DNA from: Lepisosteus oculatus
Lineage: Eukaryota > Chordata > Actinopteri > Semionotiformes > Lepisosteidae
Reading direction: 5' to 3'
NCBI RefSeq assembly: GCF_040954835.1
Contig: NC_090714.1
Span: forward strand, 6,560,501-6,624,500
Length of the DNA: 64,000 nt
In this document: positions 12,475 through 23,431 of the stretch, piece by piece
Layout of the letters: the number at the start of each line of letters is the position of its first letter
How positions within the stretch are numbered: the stretch's first letter is position 1
Program-made: the position numbers and the translations under genes
The notes under the pieces: model-generated
Told to the model about the DNA's origin: nothing
The model's database searches: none
Seen by the model: the letters and a program-made list of their open reading frames with translations, nothing else

Positions 12475-12765
12475 CTGCCCATCCATTTTTAAACAGTTCT
12501 ATCCAGGACAGGGTCACAGGTGGACACTGGATTCTATCCCAGCAAGAACCAGGTCCAGGATACACCCCGGACAGGACACCAGGCCACAGCACGGCACACA
12601 GACACCGGCAGGTCCAATTTTTCCAATGAACCTCTGGCATTTATGGACTGTAGAATGAAACTGGAGCACCCAAGGGAAACTCCAAGCAGAGAGCACCCCA
12701 GGAATATAACGCAGGGCCCCAGTGCTCGGAGGCAGCAATGCTGACCACTGCACTACAATGCCTCC
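12475..12765 (-). repeat. Degenerate dispersed fish repeat
   Basis: Minus-strand phrases correspond to a repeat very common in fish: a tRNA-like or variable head, 'ggagtttccctt...', a primer-like 'tgtccggggtgtatcctgga' and an end near 'aaaatggatgg'. Related copies lie at about 23840-23976, 25600-25750, 29980-30293 and 31236-31502. I cannot name the family with certainty; an RTE or Rex-like LINE 3' end is one possibility. Confidence 0.45.
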
Positions 12766-15661
12766 TACATAAGCCATGTCTTGTGCTGTAAATTGGTGAT
12801 GTCTCTGTCCTACCTTTCATGGTAGTTTAAAGCAGTTCAGGAATATATATATATATGTCAATAATCATGCAATTCCAAGAGCTGCGGTACTGTAAGTTAT
12901 TGTGGGGAATATTTACATACTCAGCCCTAAAAACTTGCCCTTGGGGCTCTGAATGGAGACACGCAGTGTCTTGCACAGGTGTGAAGTGCCAAATCAGACA
13001 AGGACTAGAGTCGAAGGCTTGAGGCGAGACACAAACCAGAGAATCAAGTTTCCCTGAGAAAAGCTTTCTCACAAGTTTTCTTGGTCTGCTGGCAACTTGA
13101 GTATTTCATCTTGAGTGACACTGAAGACAGGCATAGTCTCTGTAATAACAGCAGTTTCCTTGCTTAGGCAGGCAATCAGTGTGTCTGAAGGCAAAGTAAG
13201 ACTTCTAAATGAAATGATTAAAAATCTAAGTGTTAGGAGACAATAATGAAAGAGGAAATGTTCAAATTAAATAATCCAGCAACTGCTCTATCTATATATC
13301 ACCATTTAAAACATATCAAATAAGGGGATGACTTTCAACACATCTCCAAAGACGTTGCTTGTAAAGTAGATCTCATCCAAATTTTTCTGAAAGAAAAAAT
13401 GTAACATCTTAAACAACAGGAACAGGTAACTTCACACAACTATGACTGGAAATACCTCCTGTTCTCGTTTTCAAAACTACTTCCACACACTTGTACTTGT
13501 CTGTGTTTCACTGTTGACTCTAAAGAGCTCATTGGATTGGCACTTCAGCTTTTTGAATACTTGAGTCGGGCGTCCTTGAAGTCTTCTCTGTTCAAGGCTA
13601 AAAAGATTCAGCTCTTCAATCCAACCAGGTGACGAAGCCAACTCACAGATGGGGATTATTAGGAGGCCATGATGGGTAAAGCCCAATGGGAAATTTTGGC
13701 CGGGACACCTGGGCCCTTGTCACTATACTGGGGTATTACGCCCCACACAGACTGCAGGGTGAGCGCCCCCTACTGGCCCCACTTATTAATAAGCTTGAAA
13801 AAGTTGAAAAGAATGGAGAACCATACAGGTCAGTGGACAGAACTGGATCAACAGACTTAATGTTCAGAGCATATAAATTCACGTTCACTGAAATCACTGT
13901 ACTAAAATGATAAGCCAGCATGATATCCTCTAAGAAAGAGCAATCTGACATTTTGAAACTAGATCTTCAAGAAGGGAAGCTGCCCGAGCCACACACATTT
14001 GTAAGAATGGGTCAGCCAGAAGTCGAACTCTCCCCTTAACAGCAATCCACTGTAGTCCACTCCGAAGAGTGATCCAAGAGGAAATAATCGCAGGACATGA
14101 GAAGAATAACTGTATGATTGTGCAAAATTTATTTAAAAAGAACATGATCCATCAAGCCTTGTACAAAACACACATTTCAAAGAGCTTATCAAGCTTTTCC
14201 ACCATTTAGTAAAAGCCCACTTCCTGTAACTCCAGCCTGCATCCCAGTGCTAGGGGCTCTGGATCGTGCTCTTCCTGAAGGAGATTTGTAAGTAAATCAG
14301 TACTAAGAACTAAGTCCTGAGGGCCAGTACTAAGATCTTCTTTTCACAGCACATTGCGTTTGTTAATACTGAATTGTTGCACACGGCAGCAATTTTACAT
14401 GATGTTTCCTCAAGCAGTTTCTGCGTCACTGTAAATGAATGGCAACTTCCATTTTGCTGAGGCTGAAACAACAATTACTGTATCCAGCCCGCCTTACTGC
14501 TAACTGCTTTGTCCAATATTGAGTCGTGGGAGAACAGGAGCCTATCCCAGTAAGGGAAACAATATAAGTTAGGTATAGGAGAGAACATGGTCTTCAATGT
14601 CCTTTATACCTTCGAAGTACATATTGCACATAGAAAAGCTCTATACATCGGCTCCAGTTCACTATTACATGACTTTTCAGTCAGAAGCTAAATGGAAAGG
14701 TGGCTCACCCTAACCTGACCCACTGCCTTGCCTGTTCCCAGAAGTTATAAAAAGGTCACCTCTCTTCCATAACTTTGCAACCATAAGCTGCAATAATGCC
14801 CTATTCTGTCCCACTGTCAGCTGTTGGTTCCACAGAGAACACTACCTGTGCAGCAACAAGGAAGTAGCTGAATGTGACAGTGAAAAAGAGTTTATTTTTA
14901 TCACTCCTTTCACAGCGTCAGAGGAGATACAGGCTTGGGTTAGAAGCAAAATGAGGCTTAGACTCAGTGCTGATTGAGTTCTAATTCTGATAATTATAAC
15001 AATAACAATTCTGCTAAACTGTAATATCTGTGGTGTTACGTCAAACACTTAAGTTTGCCCCTTGCCATTTTTCTGCGGGATTCTTACACAGTTAGATCCT
15101 GTGTTCTCAGCTGTGCCCGGTTAGAAACTGAATCAGGTAAAAAAAAATCAAACTTCAGCGTTGCTCCTTTCATTTTGCTTGACGAGCTTCAATTCAATTA
15201 ATCGTTAATTGCTCGATTAATTTTACTTTGTCTTAACTTCTTTCTCTTTCTCCTGTTTTGCTCCAGAAGACCAGGTCTCTAGAAAAGAAAGGAATAAACA
15301 AAATATCAGGATTGTGGAGACAAAGTCATTGTTTGTCAAATGTCCGAAAGGAATCACTGCAGGATGTAAATTTCACAAGCGACTGCTGGAAAGCTTCAGT
15401 CACAATCTCGGTGACAATGTTTGCACTGTAAAATGTTTTATTTTTGCAGTACGAGGGTTCTGCTGGTAGTCATCACAAGGAGACCACTCTAAAGAGAGAT
15501 TAAAGGCTGCGATATGATTGGGGCCCCATGATGTTGCCTTGACTGCCTAGTTCTCCCTACCTGTGGGCAAAATGGTCAGTGTTGGGCATCTGTGGGCTGT
15601 CACCTTCAAATCAGCTACAATACTATATAATACAATAATTATATGCTGGTGGACTGTGCAA

Positions 15662-16552
15662 TATAATAATAATAACAATAATAATAATACAAAACGCGTT
15701 TATATAACGCTTTTAAAGGTCAGTTCTCAAAGCGCTTTACAGAATGACAAAAACAATAAATAAAAAGAATACACAAGATAAATACACAGAGGAGACTGTG
15801 GATGGTGGCACTAGGTAAAGTAGGAAGAAGAGGGGTAAAGAATGGAACCAGTTAAGTAAAGGCTTTTCTGAAGAAGAAGGTTTTGAGTCTGGATTTGAAG
15901 GAGTTTAGAGAAGGTGACTCTCTGATATCCTTGGGCAGAGAGTTCCAGAGCTTGGGGGCATAATAGGAGAAGGCCCTGTCACCCATACAATGTAGACGGG
16001 CTTGGGGGACAGTAAGGAGAGCAGAATTAGAAAAGCGAAGGTTGCGAGGTGGGGAGTAGGGCCATAATAGTTCAGACAGGTTCTGAGGTGCCAAGCCATG
16101 CAGAGCCTTACAGGTGAGCAGGAGGATTTTAAAGTCCACACGGAATTTGACAGGAAGCCAGTGCAAGGACTCCAGGATAGGAGTAATGTGATCACTTGCA
16201 CTAGACCTGGTCAGGATTCTGGCTGCCGAATTTTGGACATACTGCAGTTTGTTCAATGTGGATTTAGAAACCCCAGTGAGTAGAGCATTAGAGTAGCCAA
16301 TTCAGGAGAAGACAAATGTGCTGATCAGCTTTTCAGCCAAAGTTACTGATAACACAGGGCGTAGTCTAGCGATATTTCTGAGGTGAAAAAAAGATGCTGC
16401 ACATGTGGGTCGAATGTTAAGCCAGAATATCACCCCGAGGTTTTTCAATTTAGACTCAAGCTCAAGTACAGAACCATCCACAGGTAGGGTTACAGGACTG
16501 GCTTTACGAAGTTGATGCGGGGTGCAAATAAACATGACTTAAGTCTCGACCC
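15662..16552 (-). pseudogene. L2-type LINE fragment, 3' part of reverse transcriptase ORF, inactive
   Basis: On the minus strand, two pieces in the same frame (16535-16302 and 16256-15852) encode the C-terminal end of a non-LTR reverse transcriptase. The motifs LNKLQYVQNSAARIL, HITPILESLHWLPV and KILLLTCKALHGLAP are typical of the L2/CR1 group. A TGA between the two pieces breaks the frame, and the 5' part is missing, so the copy cannot move itself. The 3' end is the L2 tail followed by AT-rich ATT/AAT repeats (15662-15690), as in the shorter copy at 10900-11091. It lies between DECR2 and RAB11FIP3. Confidence 0.85.
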
Positions 16553-16613
16553 AGTTGTCAATATATCTACAATACAATCTACAATATCTGCAATACATGT
16601 TCTTGGTGCACTT

Positions 16614-16619
16614 TTTATT
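16614..16619 (-). terminator. decr2: Candidate DECR2 polyadenylation signal (AATAAA)
   Basis: The minus strand reads AATAAA here, about 440 bases past the DECR2 stop codon, and it is the first such hexamer I see downstream. The sequence after it on the minus strand has GT-containing stretches. It stops just short of the LINE fragment that starts at 16552. Other variant signals cannot be excluded. Confidence 0.4.
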
Positions 16620-17008
16620 TTTTGTAAATCTGTATTATTCCATTGTACTGTGCTCTGTTGAGTGTGCGTGGCTGCTGTTGCATCTATCTATACTCCTCCT
16701 CCCAGACCTTTCACACACTGAAATCACACACAACCGCTCAACTCTCAGCCCTTAAATACACCAAAATACCATTCTCAGCTCCCAGCATCCCCTAGACACC
16801 CCACAAGCCCCCAATATATTCTGTACAGACGTCGAGGCTCCCCATTCTAAACTCATGACACTCTGTTCACAGCCCTTACTACAATAACAGAACCCAATGG
16901 CACCAAGTGCCTCCATTAAGAGTCACAGGCTCTCCCTGCTGTGCGGCACTGATCCGACGCGAGCCCTCAGCTGTGTGCGTGCTCGGGGCCCGGCCCCTCT
17001 CCTCTCCC

Positions 17009-17032
17009 GGGGTGGGGTGGGGTGGGGGGGGG
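17009..17032 (+). other. G-quadruplex motif (G4-T-G4-T-G4-T-G9)
   Basis: Four runs of at least four G separated by single T form a textbook quadruplex motif on the plus strand. It lies 28 bases beyond the DECR2 stop, so the DECR2 transcript carries the C-rich complement and the template strand carries the G-rich side. Confidence 0.7.
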
Positions 17033-17059
17033 CGTACACACCTGCTGGCGGGAATGGAG

Positions 17060-17280
17060 TCAGAGTTTAGCGGATCGGGAGAAGGCTATACCCAGGAGCG
17101 CGGGCATGCTGTTGGCGGAGGTGAGCCAGCTGCCGCCATCCACCACCAGGCTGGCCCCCGTGACGTAGGAGGCGGCCCGGCTGGCCAGGTACAGCACGCC
17201 GTGGGCGATCTCCGTCTTGCTGCCCGCCCGCTGCAGGGGGACGGTCTGGAAGACCCCGCTGGACTGCGCCGCGGTGCCGC
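17060..17280 (-). CDS. decr2: DECR2 coding exon 8 (last)
   Basis: Encodes the C-terminal 72 residues plus stop, including [11 protein letters not shown] and [12 protein letters not shown], and ends in SRSAKL followed by TGA. The C-terminal AKL is the peroxisomal import signal. Confidence 0.94.
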
Positions 17281-20200
17281 CTGGGGGACAGGGCAGCAGG
17301 AGGGGAGAGAGAGGGTTTGAAACGGAGGTGGGAGAAGATCAAGGGGGGGGACAGAGAATCAGGAATATGAATAAGGAAGATTATTCCGGGTTGAGAAGGA
17401 TGTCAGAGAATGAGGAAGGTGGGGTGGTAAATACAGGGTAAAGAAAGCCGTTTGATTAATAATCAGTGAGTGGCGAACACTGTCCATGGTGCTGAACAGC
17501 GACAGCTCTGCCCCTCTTACCCAGCCTGCGGTACCCTTCTGTGCCCGAGATGGGGCCAGGAGCCAGACTGTTGACGCGCACTCCGCTCGGCCCCCACTCC
17601 ACCGCCAGGTGCCGCGTCATGGCGTCTGCAACACAGGACGGGGGGGGGGTTTGTAGGGGAGAACGCGGTCAGGGCTGTGGTTTACAACCGCGGCCGAGCT
17701 GATCCGTGTTCAAACACGAGAGTCGGTCCGAAATCATCGGTTTTGCGATCCACTGACGAAAGGGAGAGGCAGGGAGAGCGCCGTCCTGCTCTTTCAACTT
17801 CGCTCCCGCTCCACGGCCGCCAGGCCAGGGGGCACGCGTTTCTTCGTGATCCCGGCAGCTCTCAGGCTCATTCTGGTGATTACCATCATCTCCAGGTCAC
17901 AGGACTCCTCCTGCTCTCTGAGCACAGGGACCAGGACGTCTTTAAAAGGAAGACGTCCTTTCCTCTTCATATGGGCATGTGGACTCAAGTGCTATTCAGC
18001 CTGTTCTAAGGGATTGAGGGCTGCTGCTTTTCAGGATCATCTGGCTGCGACGCGGAGGCTCTCCTTACCGATGGCCGCCTTGGCAGACCCAGCATGCACC
18101 TGCAGCGCTTGGCCCCGGTAGCCGAGCGTGGCCGAGATGTTGACAACACAGCCACCGTGATCCTGCAGGGGGCGCACATGGACAGACAAGCAGTGGTTTG
18201 TTGAACCTGTAACTAATGATTATGTCACCCCTGTCCTGAATTACAAGAACTGGCACGACAAAAAGAAACCTAAGGAGACAGAAAAACACTCGAGAAAATT
18301 CAATGCTAGTGTCTGTGGACTGTGTATATAAATCTTCCAGACTGTTTCTTTCTCACTCAGCTTCTTGAGGGAGAGGCAAAGATTTGCTACACAATACAGC
18401 TGGGCTCATTAGCAAATCAGCCGGGGTATTAGATAGCACAGCAATGATCCACTTTGACCGTGATATTTTTCCTTTCAACTTTGATACTTTTAATTAAGCA
18501 CAACTACTGGACTACTCTAGATGTCAAATGCTGTAAGATGAAATGCCACGATGTAAAACATGCAACTTGTATAAAAATAAAGAGTATGAAATGCTCTTTT
18601 TCTGGACTTCAAAGATTGAAAACACTGAAATTAATTCACTGCAAGATTCGATGAATTCAATGTAATTTTGCCTTCTGGAAAATGCTAAATATGTACTTGC
18701 AGAAACACATCAGACTCCTGTTGCTTAGCAGTACATTTTTTTTGCAGGTTTTTAGAAACTTCATATTTGCTGGGACCAATGCAAGGTGTTTAATTAATAC
18801 CTCCTGATTTCCTGCTTCATCAGTACAAATTTTAGCCCAACAGTCCGACATCTAGGAACACTTGATGTGTAGCACACAGCTTTGTCATGTGGTCGTCAGT
18901 GCTCAGACAGGAGACTCTGAAGCTTTTGGGGATTTCGGGTCCTCTTACCTTCAGCCACCTATCGTAGACCACCTTGCTGGTGTTGAAGGTGCCCATGGTG
19001 TCGATCTCCATCACCGTTTTAAAGGCATTGAAAGACAGCGAGGCAGCAGGGCACAGGAAGTTACCTGCTGCATCTAGAAAGTTCACACAACACAGCACAC
19101 TCAGTGTCCACCTTTCACCAGGGTCTCAAATTCATCCATCTGCAACCTGTGCTGACCTCTTGTGTCACTCCTCTACTACCTATACATGTATATTTAGTAG
19201 ATTATAGACTTACAAATGAAAAAATAATAATCGGTCTTAAGCCATCAAGGAAGTTCATGGAAACAAATGCCTTCCCTTGTAATTAGGAGATGACTATCTC
19301 CTTCACATGAACTCTAATTATGTTTGTAGAGTGACTCAATCAAAAGACCTTGCTGTGCCAAACTGGTTCTGCAAGTATTTAAAAAGACACGTACATTCAC
19401 AAGCATATCTGTGGTCTATGGTACAGAGAAGATACTGTAACACATTAGCATCAGCTTTGGCTGTATTATCTTGCACTATAAATGTACCTGCTGCCTGCAT
19501 AAGAGAGAGCAGTAATTCTCAACTCTTGAGCCAGGTCTCCAAATAACACTGTCAACCTTTTTTGCAACTATTTAAGTAAAGCCAACTCATTAGAAAAACT
19601 CATTCAATTAATGTTGTGATGGACTCCTGTGGCATTCCCTGTTGCTGTTGCTGTTGCTGTTTCTTGAAATGACCTTGAATGACACTGGCCTTTTATTTGC
19701 CAGCAGCCATATCACCCTGCAACTCAGCAGGTGTGAGCCTGGTCAGTACCTGGATGGGAACGTCCTGGGAAAAACTAAGGTTGCTGCTGGAAGAGGTGTT
19801 AATGGGGCCAGCAGGGGGCGCTCACCCTGTGGTCCATGTGGGTCCTAATGCCTAGTGATGGGGACACTATACTGTAAACAGGCTCTGTCCTTTGGACGAG
19901 ACGTAAAACCGAGGTCCTGACTCTCTGTGGTCATTAAAAATCCCAAGGCGTTTCTTGAAAAGAGTAGGGGTGTAACCCCGACATCCTGGCCAAATTTCCC
20001 ATTTGCCTTTCCCAATCATGGCCTCCTTATAATCCCCATCTATGAACTGGCTTCATCACTCTGTTCTCCTCCACACTGATAGCTGATGTGTGAGGAGCGT
20101 ACTGGTGCACTATGGCTGCTGTCGCATCATCCAGGTGGGGCTGCACACTGGTGGTGGTGGAGGGGAGTCCCCATTACCTGTAAAGCGCTTTGAGTGGAGT

Positions 20201-23200
20201 GTCCAGAAAAGTGCTATATAAGTGTAAGAAATTATTATTATTATGATTATAAGACTCCAGACAAAGGTCAAAGGTCAATGTTCAACCAGCAACACCAAAT
20301 CCAAAAGTTTTATGTCTGAAATATGGGTATTTCATCCCTTAATCCTGTGAGAAATAAAATTTCCTTAAGTGGCCGAGCGCTCTGAGGGTAGGGAGAGATC
20401 AGCCAGCCAGGAATCTCTCGGCTCTCAGCAACACATCGACCCTGGAGTCTCCCGGGCACTAGCAGGAATACTCATGGGTAAACTAAGGGGAAGGTTGTTT
20501 CATTTCCCCTGGCCACTGTAACACACAGGTGTCTGGGGATGGCAGCTAAGGCCCAACTACTGTTGTCACGGCGACGCAGAGGGGACACAGACTGTTGACG
20601 AGGATGTCGATCCTGCCGAGCTCCTTCAGGGTCTCGTCCACGGCGGCGGCAATGGTCTCTGGCTGCCGCACGTCCAGGGAGAGAGGCAGGCAGTGCCGGC
20701 CCGTGGCCGCGCTCAGCTTCCGGGCAGCCTGAAAGACACCCCGGCACTGCGCTCACGACACGGGACACCCCCTCCGCGCCCCGCCGCCAGCAGGGCGCGG
20801 CAGGGGGCTCCCGTCACGAGCACAGAAGATCAATCTTCACGGCTCCAGAAAGACCCCTACGTCACGTGAGCTCCAAGAGCTAGCGAAAGGTCTCGGGTCT
20901 CAATGCAAGCTGCCGGAGGCCGGCTCTGTAGGCTCACTCTGACTGAGCCCTGCCCAGGAGACGGGGCGAGGGGGCAGCAGTGGTGAGTCGGTGTGCAAAG
21001 GGAGGCCTGACCTCTGAGAGGCGCTCTTGGTTCCTGCTGGCGATCACCGTGTCGCAGCCGTGCCTGAAACAGGAGAAGCAGAGTCAGGGTGAGAGACGGA
21101 CGCAGCCCATGCAGGCTCCACGCAGAAGGTAAAGGCACAGCTTCACCAAGCATGAGCTCAGCCACCTCAGGTGGCCTCCATGTATCTTTGATGGATTGAG
21201 ATGGAGATTGTCATTGCCCTTTAAAGTAAAAATGAATGACCGATGGAATTTACTTAATCAATTCAGCATGACACTACACTGGTGAGACAGGGACACAGGT
21301 CACAGTGGTGATCTAGGTGCTTTCATATAGTATGTGTTCTACAGAGTGCCTGTATCTTAAGTACCCTGAGACATACAGAGATTTAGTGCCCTGTGCCAGT
21401 CCAGGAGAGCTGTAATCTACAAGCTCTTACGCGTCTAATCTGGACCTAGAGCACTTTTTAAAAGCCTGGGTCACCTTGTTATTGGTTTAATTGGACCAGT
21501 TTACCAACATCTCCCAGCTCCTCAGGTGCTGGTGCTTTAAAAAGAGACCTGGAAAGACTGCAGACACATAACGACTGTATTTCCTGAGCTGATCACAGAC
21601 AGGAAATTGCTACTAAGACAGACATTTGCTCAGCTTGGAGCTGACTTAATAAAAGGGGCCATGTCGTCACAGGGCTGTAAACTCCCAGTGGTTAGAGCAG
21701 ATGGGGAGCTCCAGGCTGCTGTCGTGCGAGAGGAGACAAGCTCGGCTGAGAACAAAGAGCCGCCCACCTCATGAGGACCTCTGCGGTTCGGAAGCCGATC
21801 CCAGAGCCCCCTCCGGTGACGAACGCCACTCTGTCCCTGCAGGGAGGAAGAGAGGAAAACTGCTGTGCTGTCCACCTTACAACCCCAGGAAAAGTGACTA
21901 GAAAAAAAGCCCATTAGCTGTGACAACCAACACTGTTACCCGACAGCGCCCCCTAGTGAATACCAGGTGTCAAGCACCCTTTGCAGCTTTGCTACACTAT
22001 GGCCGTTGTCCCAGTATGCACACTTGCGTGTCTCGTGCCCTTCACATGCACCTTTCCCAGGTCTGCAAGGGCTTAGGGTGCCACATTTGTCCAAAGCACC
22101 CTTCATGGAAGTCCGCATCAGAGCAGACTCCGCTGAACGGAATTCCCCAGAATTCCCCACAGAACGGTGACATTTCATGTTCTAACTGACCTATCAAGGC
22201 AGAAAGAAGTTGCCATGGAGAACAAAATATTTACGTGTGAGTAAAATTTAACCTTATTACAGTTCTAAAACTCAACATTTGATGTAAAAACAACATTTCA
22301 TTGGGCTGCTTTAGATTAATGTGTATTTTAGGTACAAGGTGTTGACATAAAACGATTATTTTGTCACACCATTTTGACTGCTGAATATTTGTTTACTTGC
22401 CGTATAATTTGTACATGAAAAGACAGAGTATTTAATAGTATGAAACTCTGAGGTAGTGCCAAGTTTTCCTTATTTAGTTTAGTTTATCCACTTTGAATCA
22501 ATACTGTTTAATGTGAATGAACAGGTTATGTTCCTCGTACTGTCATTTTTGTACCAGGGCAGAAAAGATCAAATGTATTAAGACAGCACAAAGCTTTGAA
22601 TAAACAGAGTTGTACTGCCAGGTTTTCCTTAGTCTGCTTCGCCCAGTTTGAGTTAAGCCTGCTCAACACGAATGAACACGATAGGTCACTCCTTTCGTGC
22701 AGGGACAGATGTAGTGTCCTTCAATTCCATGAAACTGTGAGCAGAGAATGAAACAAATTCTTTAAAATAATTCTCTAAAGACCTGGGCATAACCACTGCA
22801 AGAAGAAGCAGCAACAACAGAGAGCATTTTGACTGTGAGCCACGTAACCCAAGAGTGTTGTCATGCGAGGGTGTCCCAATTACTCTTCTATAATGGTGCA
22901 CCCCCAAATACCCCAAATACGCACTTGAAGTCCAAGCTTGTTCTGCGTCACAGAAGTGCAGACTTGGAGGAAGGGCTTAGCATTTAGTTGGAACACAGCC
23001 TATGTTCAAGCACACAGCCCTTCAATACTGCCTCTTTCACTGATGCCCAACCTGAATTCTGGACGACTGAAAAGCCACAATACAGTGAAAACTGCTGAAC
23101 ACTGTACAAAATGGTTAGTCACCCTCTCAACTGCCAGTCAACGGGGGTACAGGCATTATCCAAGCGCATACACTATGTAACCACAAGGCAAATAAAGAGA

Positions 23201-23431
23201 AAATCAGTGATATCCATTGATATGAATGGAAGGGAAAGACCTGGTTTAGCCCGGCCTGTGGTTCGCAGAACCACAACTGTCACAGCTCGGTACTGGCAGG
23301 TCGGCCCACACTCACTTCAGGAGGTCCGGGCTGTAGACATAGCTGTAGTTCGTCAGACACTCGTCCGCCTCCACGTCCTCGGGCATCTCGGCAGTGTTGG
23401 GATTCACGGCGACCTGCTGGTGCTCGTCCAT
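17060..23431 (-). CDS. decr2: DECR2, peroxisomal 2,4-dienoyl-CoA reductase (complete, 8 exons)
   Basis: DECR2 is an NADPH-dependent short-chain dehydrogenase that reduces 2,4-dienoyl-CoA in peroxisomes, allowing beta-oxidation of polyunsaturated fatty acids. Coding exons in order: 23431-23316, 21836-21768, 21063-21012, 20728-20593, 19073-18949, 18162-18069, 17625-17521, 17280-17060. They join in frame to 305 residues (human has 292). The dinucleotide-binding motif TGGGSGIG is at 46-53 and NNAAGN at 124-129. As in the human enzyme, the classical SDR Tyr of YxxxK is absent (Ala190) while Lys194 is kept. The protein ends in AKL, a type 1 peroxisomal targeting signal. The start ATG has a strong gccgccgccATGG context. 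All introns are GT-AG. The gene sits between NME4 upstream and RAB11FIP3 downstream on the same strand, as in human. Confidence 0.96.
17521..17625 (-). CDS. decr2: DECR2 coding exon 7
   Basis: Encodes residues 199-232 with the SDR motif [16 protein letters not shown]. The acceptor is TTGCAG and the donor GTAAGA. Confidence 0.93.
18069..18162 (-). CDS. decr2: DECR2 coding exon 6
   Basis: Encodes residues 167-197 with the catalytic segment [16 protein letters not shown] and HAGSAKAA, where Lys194 is the conserved lysine and Ala190 stands at the classical Tyr position. The donor is GTAAGG. Confidence 0.93.
18949..19073 (-). CDS. decr2: DECR2 coding exon 5
   Basis: Encodes residues 126-166, [10 protein letters not shown] through VVYDRWLK, including the active-site loop and the helix start [11 protein letters not shown]. 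The acceptor is TTTCTAG and the donor GTAAGA. Confidence 0.93.
19700..20250 (+). repeat. 5S rRNA-derived SINE in DECR2 intron 4
   Basis: This has the same structure as the copy at 3677-4259: 5S-like head, body with 'gaccggtcctgactctctg'-like text, and the tail 'cctgtaaagcgctttgagtg ... gtgctatataagtgtaag' ending in ATT/GATT. It lacks about 23 bases of the 5S-like part ('ctgcaactc' joins directly to 'agcaggtgtg'). It lies antisense to DECR2. Confidence 0.8.
20593..20728 (-). CDS. decr2: DECR2 coding exon 4
   Basis: Encodes residues 80-124, from [10 protein letters not shown] to GRIDILVN. The donor, AACA followed by GTCTGT, is weak for a vertebrate site, but it is the one that rejoins the frame as NNAAGN. 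Confidence 0.9.
21012..21063 (-). CDS. decr2: DECR2 coding exon 3
   Basis: Encodes [17 protein letters not shown] (residues 63-79), containing the IASR motif at the end of strand 2 that contacts the NADPH phosphate in this family. It ends in phase 0 with donor GTCAGG. Confidence 0.92.
21768..21836 (-). CDS. decr2: DECR2 coding exon 2
   Basis: Carries the first Rossmann strand and the NADPH-binding glycine motif (TGGGSGIG, residues 46-53). The acceptor is CTGCAG and the donor GTGGGC; it ends two bases into Arg62. Confidence 0.92.
23316..23431 (-). CDS. decr2: DECR2 coding exon 1
   Basis: Encodes residues 1-38 plus two bases of Lys39, from MDEHQQVAV to YSPDLL. The donor is GTGAGT. It corresponds to the N-terminal arm before the Rossmann fold and is about ten residues longer than the human one. 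Confidence 0.93.

Larger units (their letters stand above)
9761..16613. other. Intergenic region between RAB11FIP3 promoter and DECR2 3' end
   Basis: No open frame here resembles a known protein apart from the LINE fragment. Recognisable content is two L2-type LINE 3' ends (10900-11091 and 15662-16552), a degenerate fish repeat at about 12475-12765, and a small fragment of the same kind near 14505-14560. A short TA run lies at 12844-12856. The rest (for example 11100-12400 and 12800-15600) shows nothing I can name. Confidence 0.6.

Noticed and set aside
15662-16552. An active LINE
   Set aside because: It is 5'-truncated and carries an in-frame TGA within the reverse transcriptase region.
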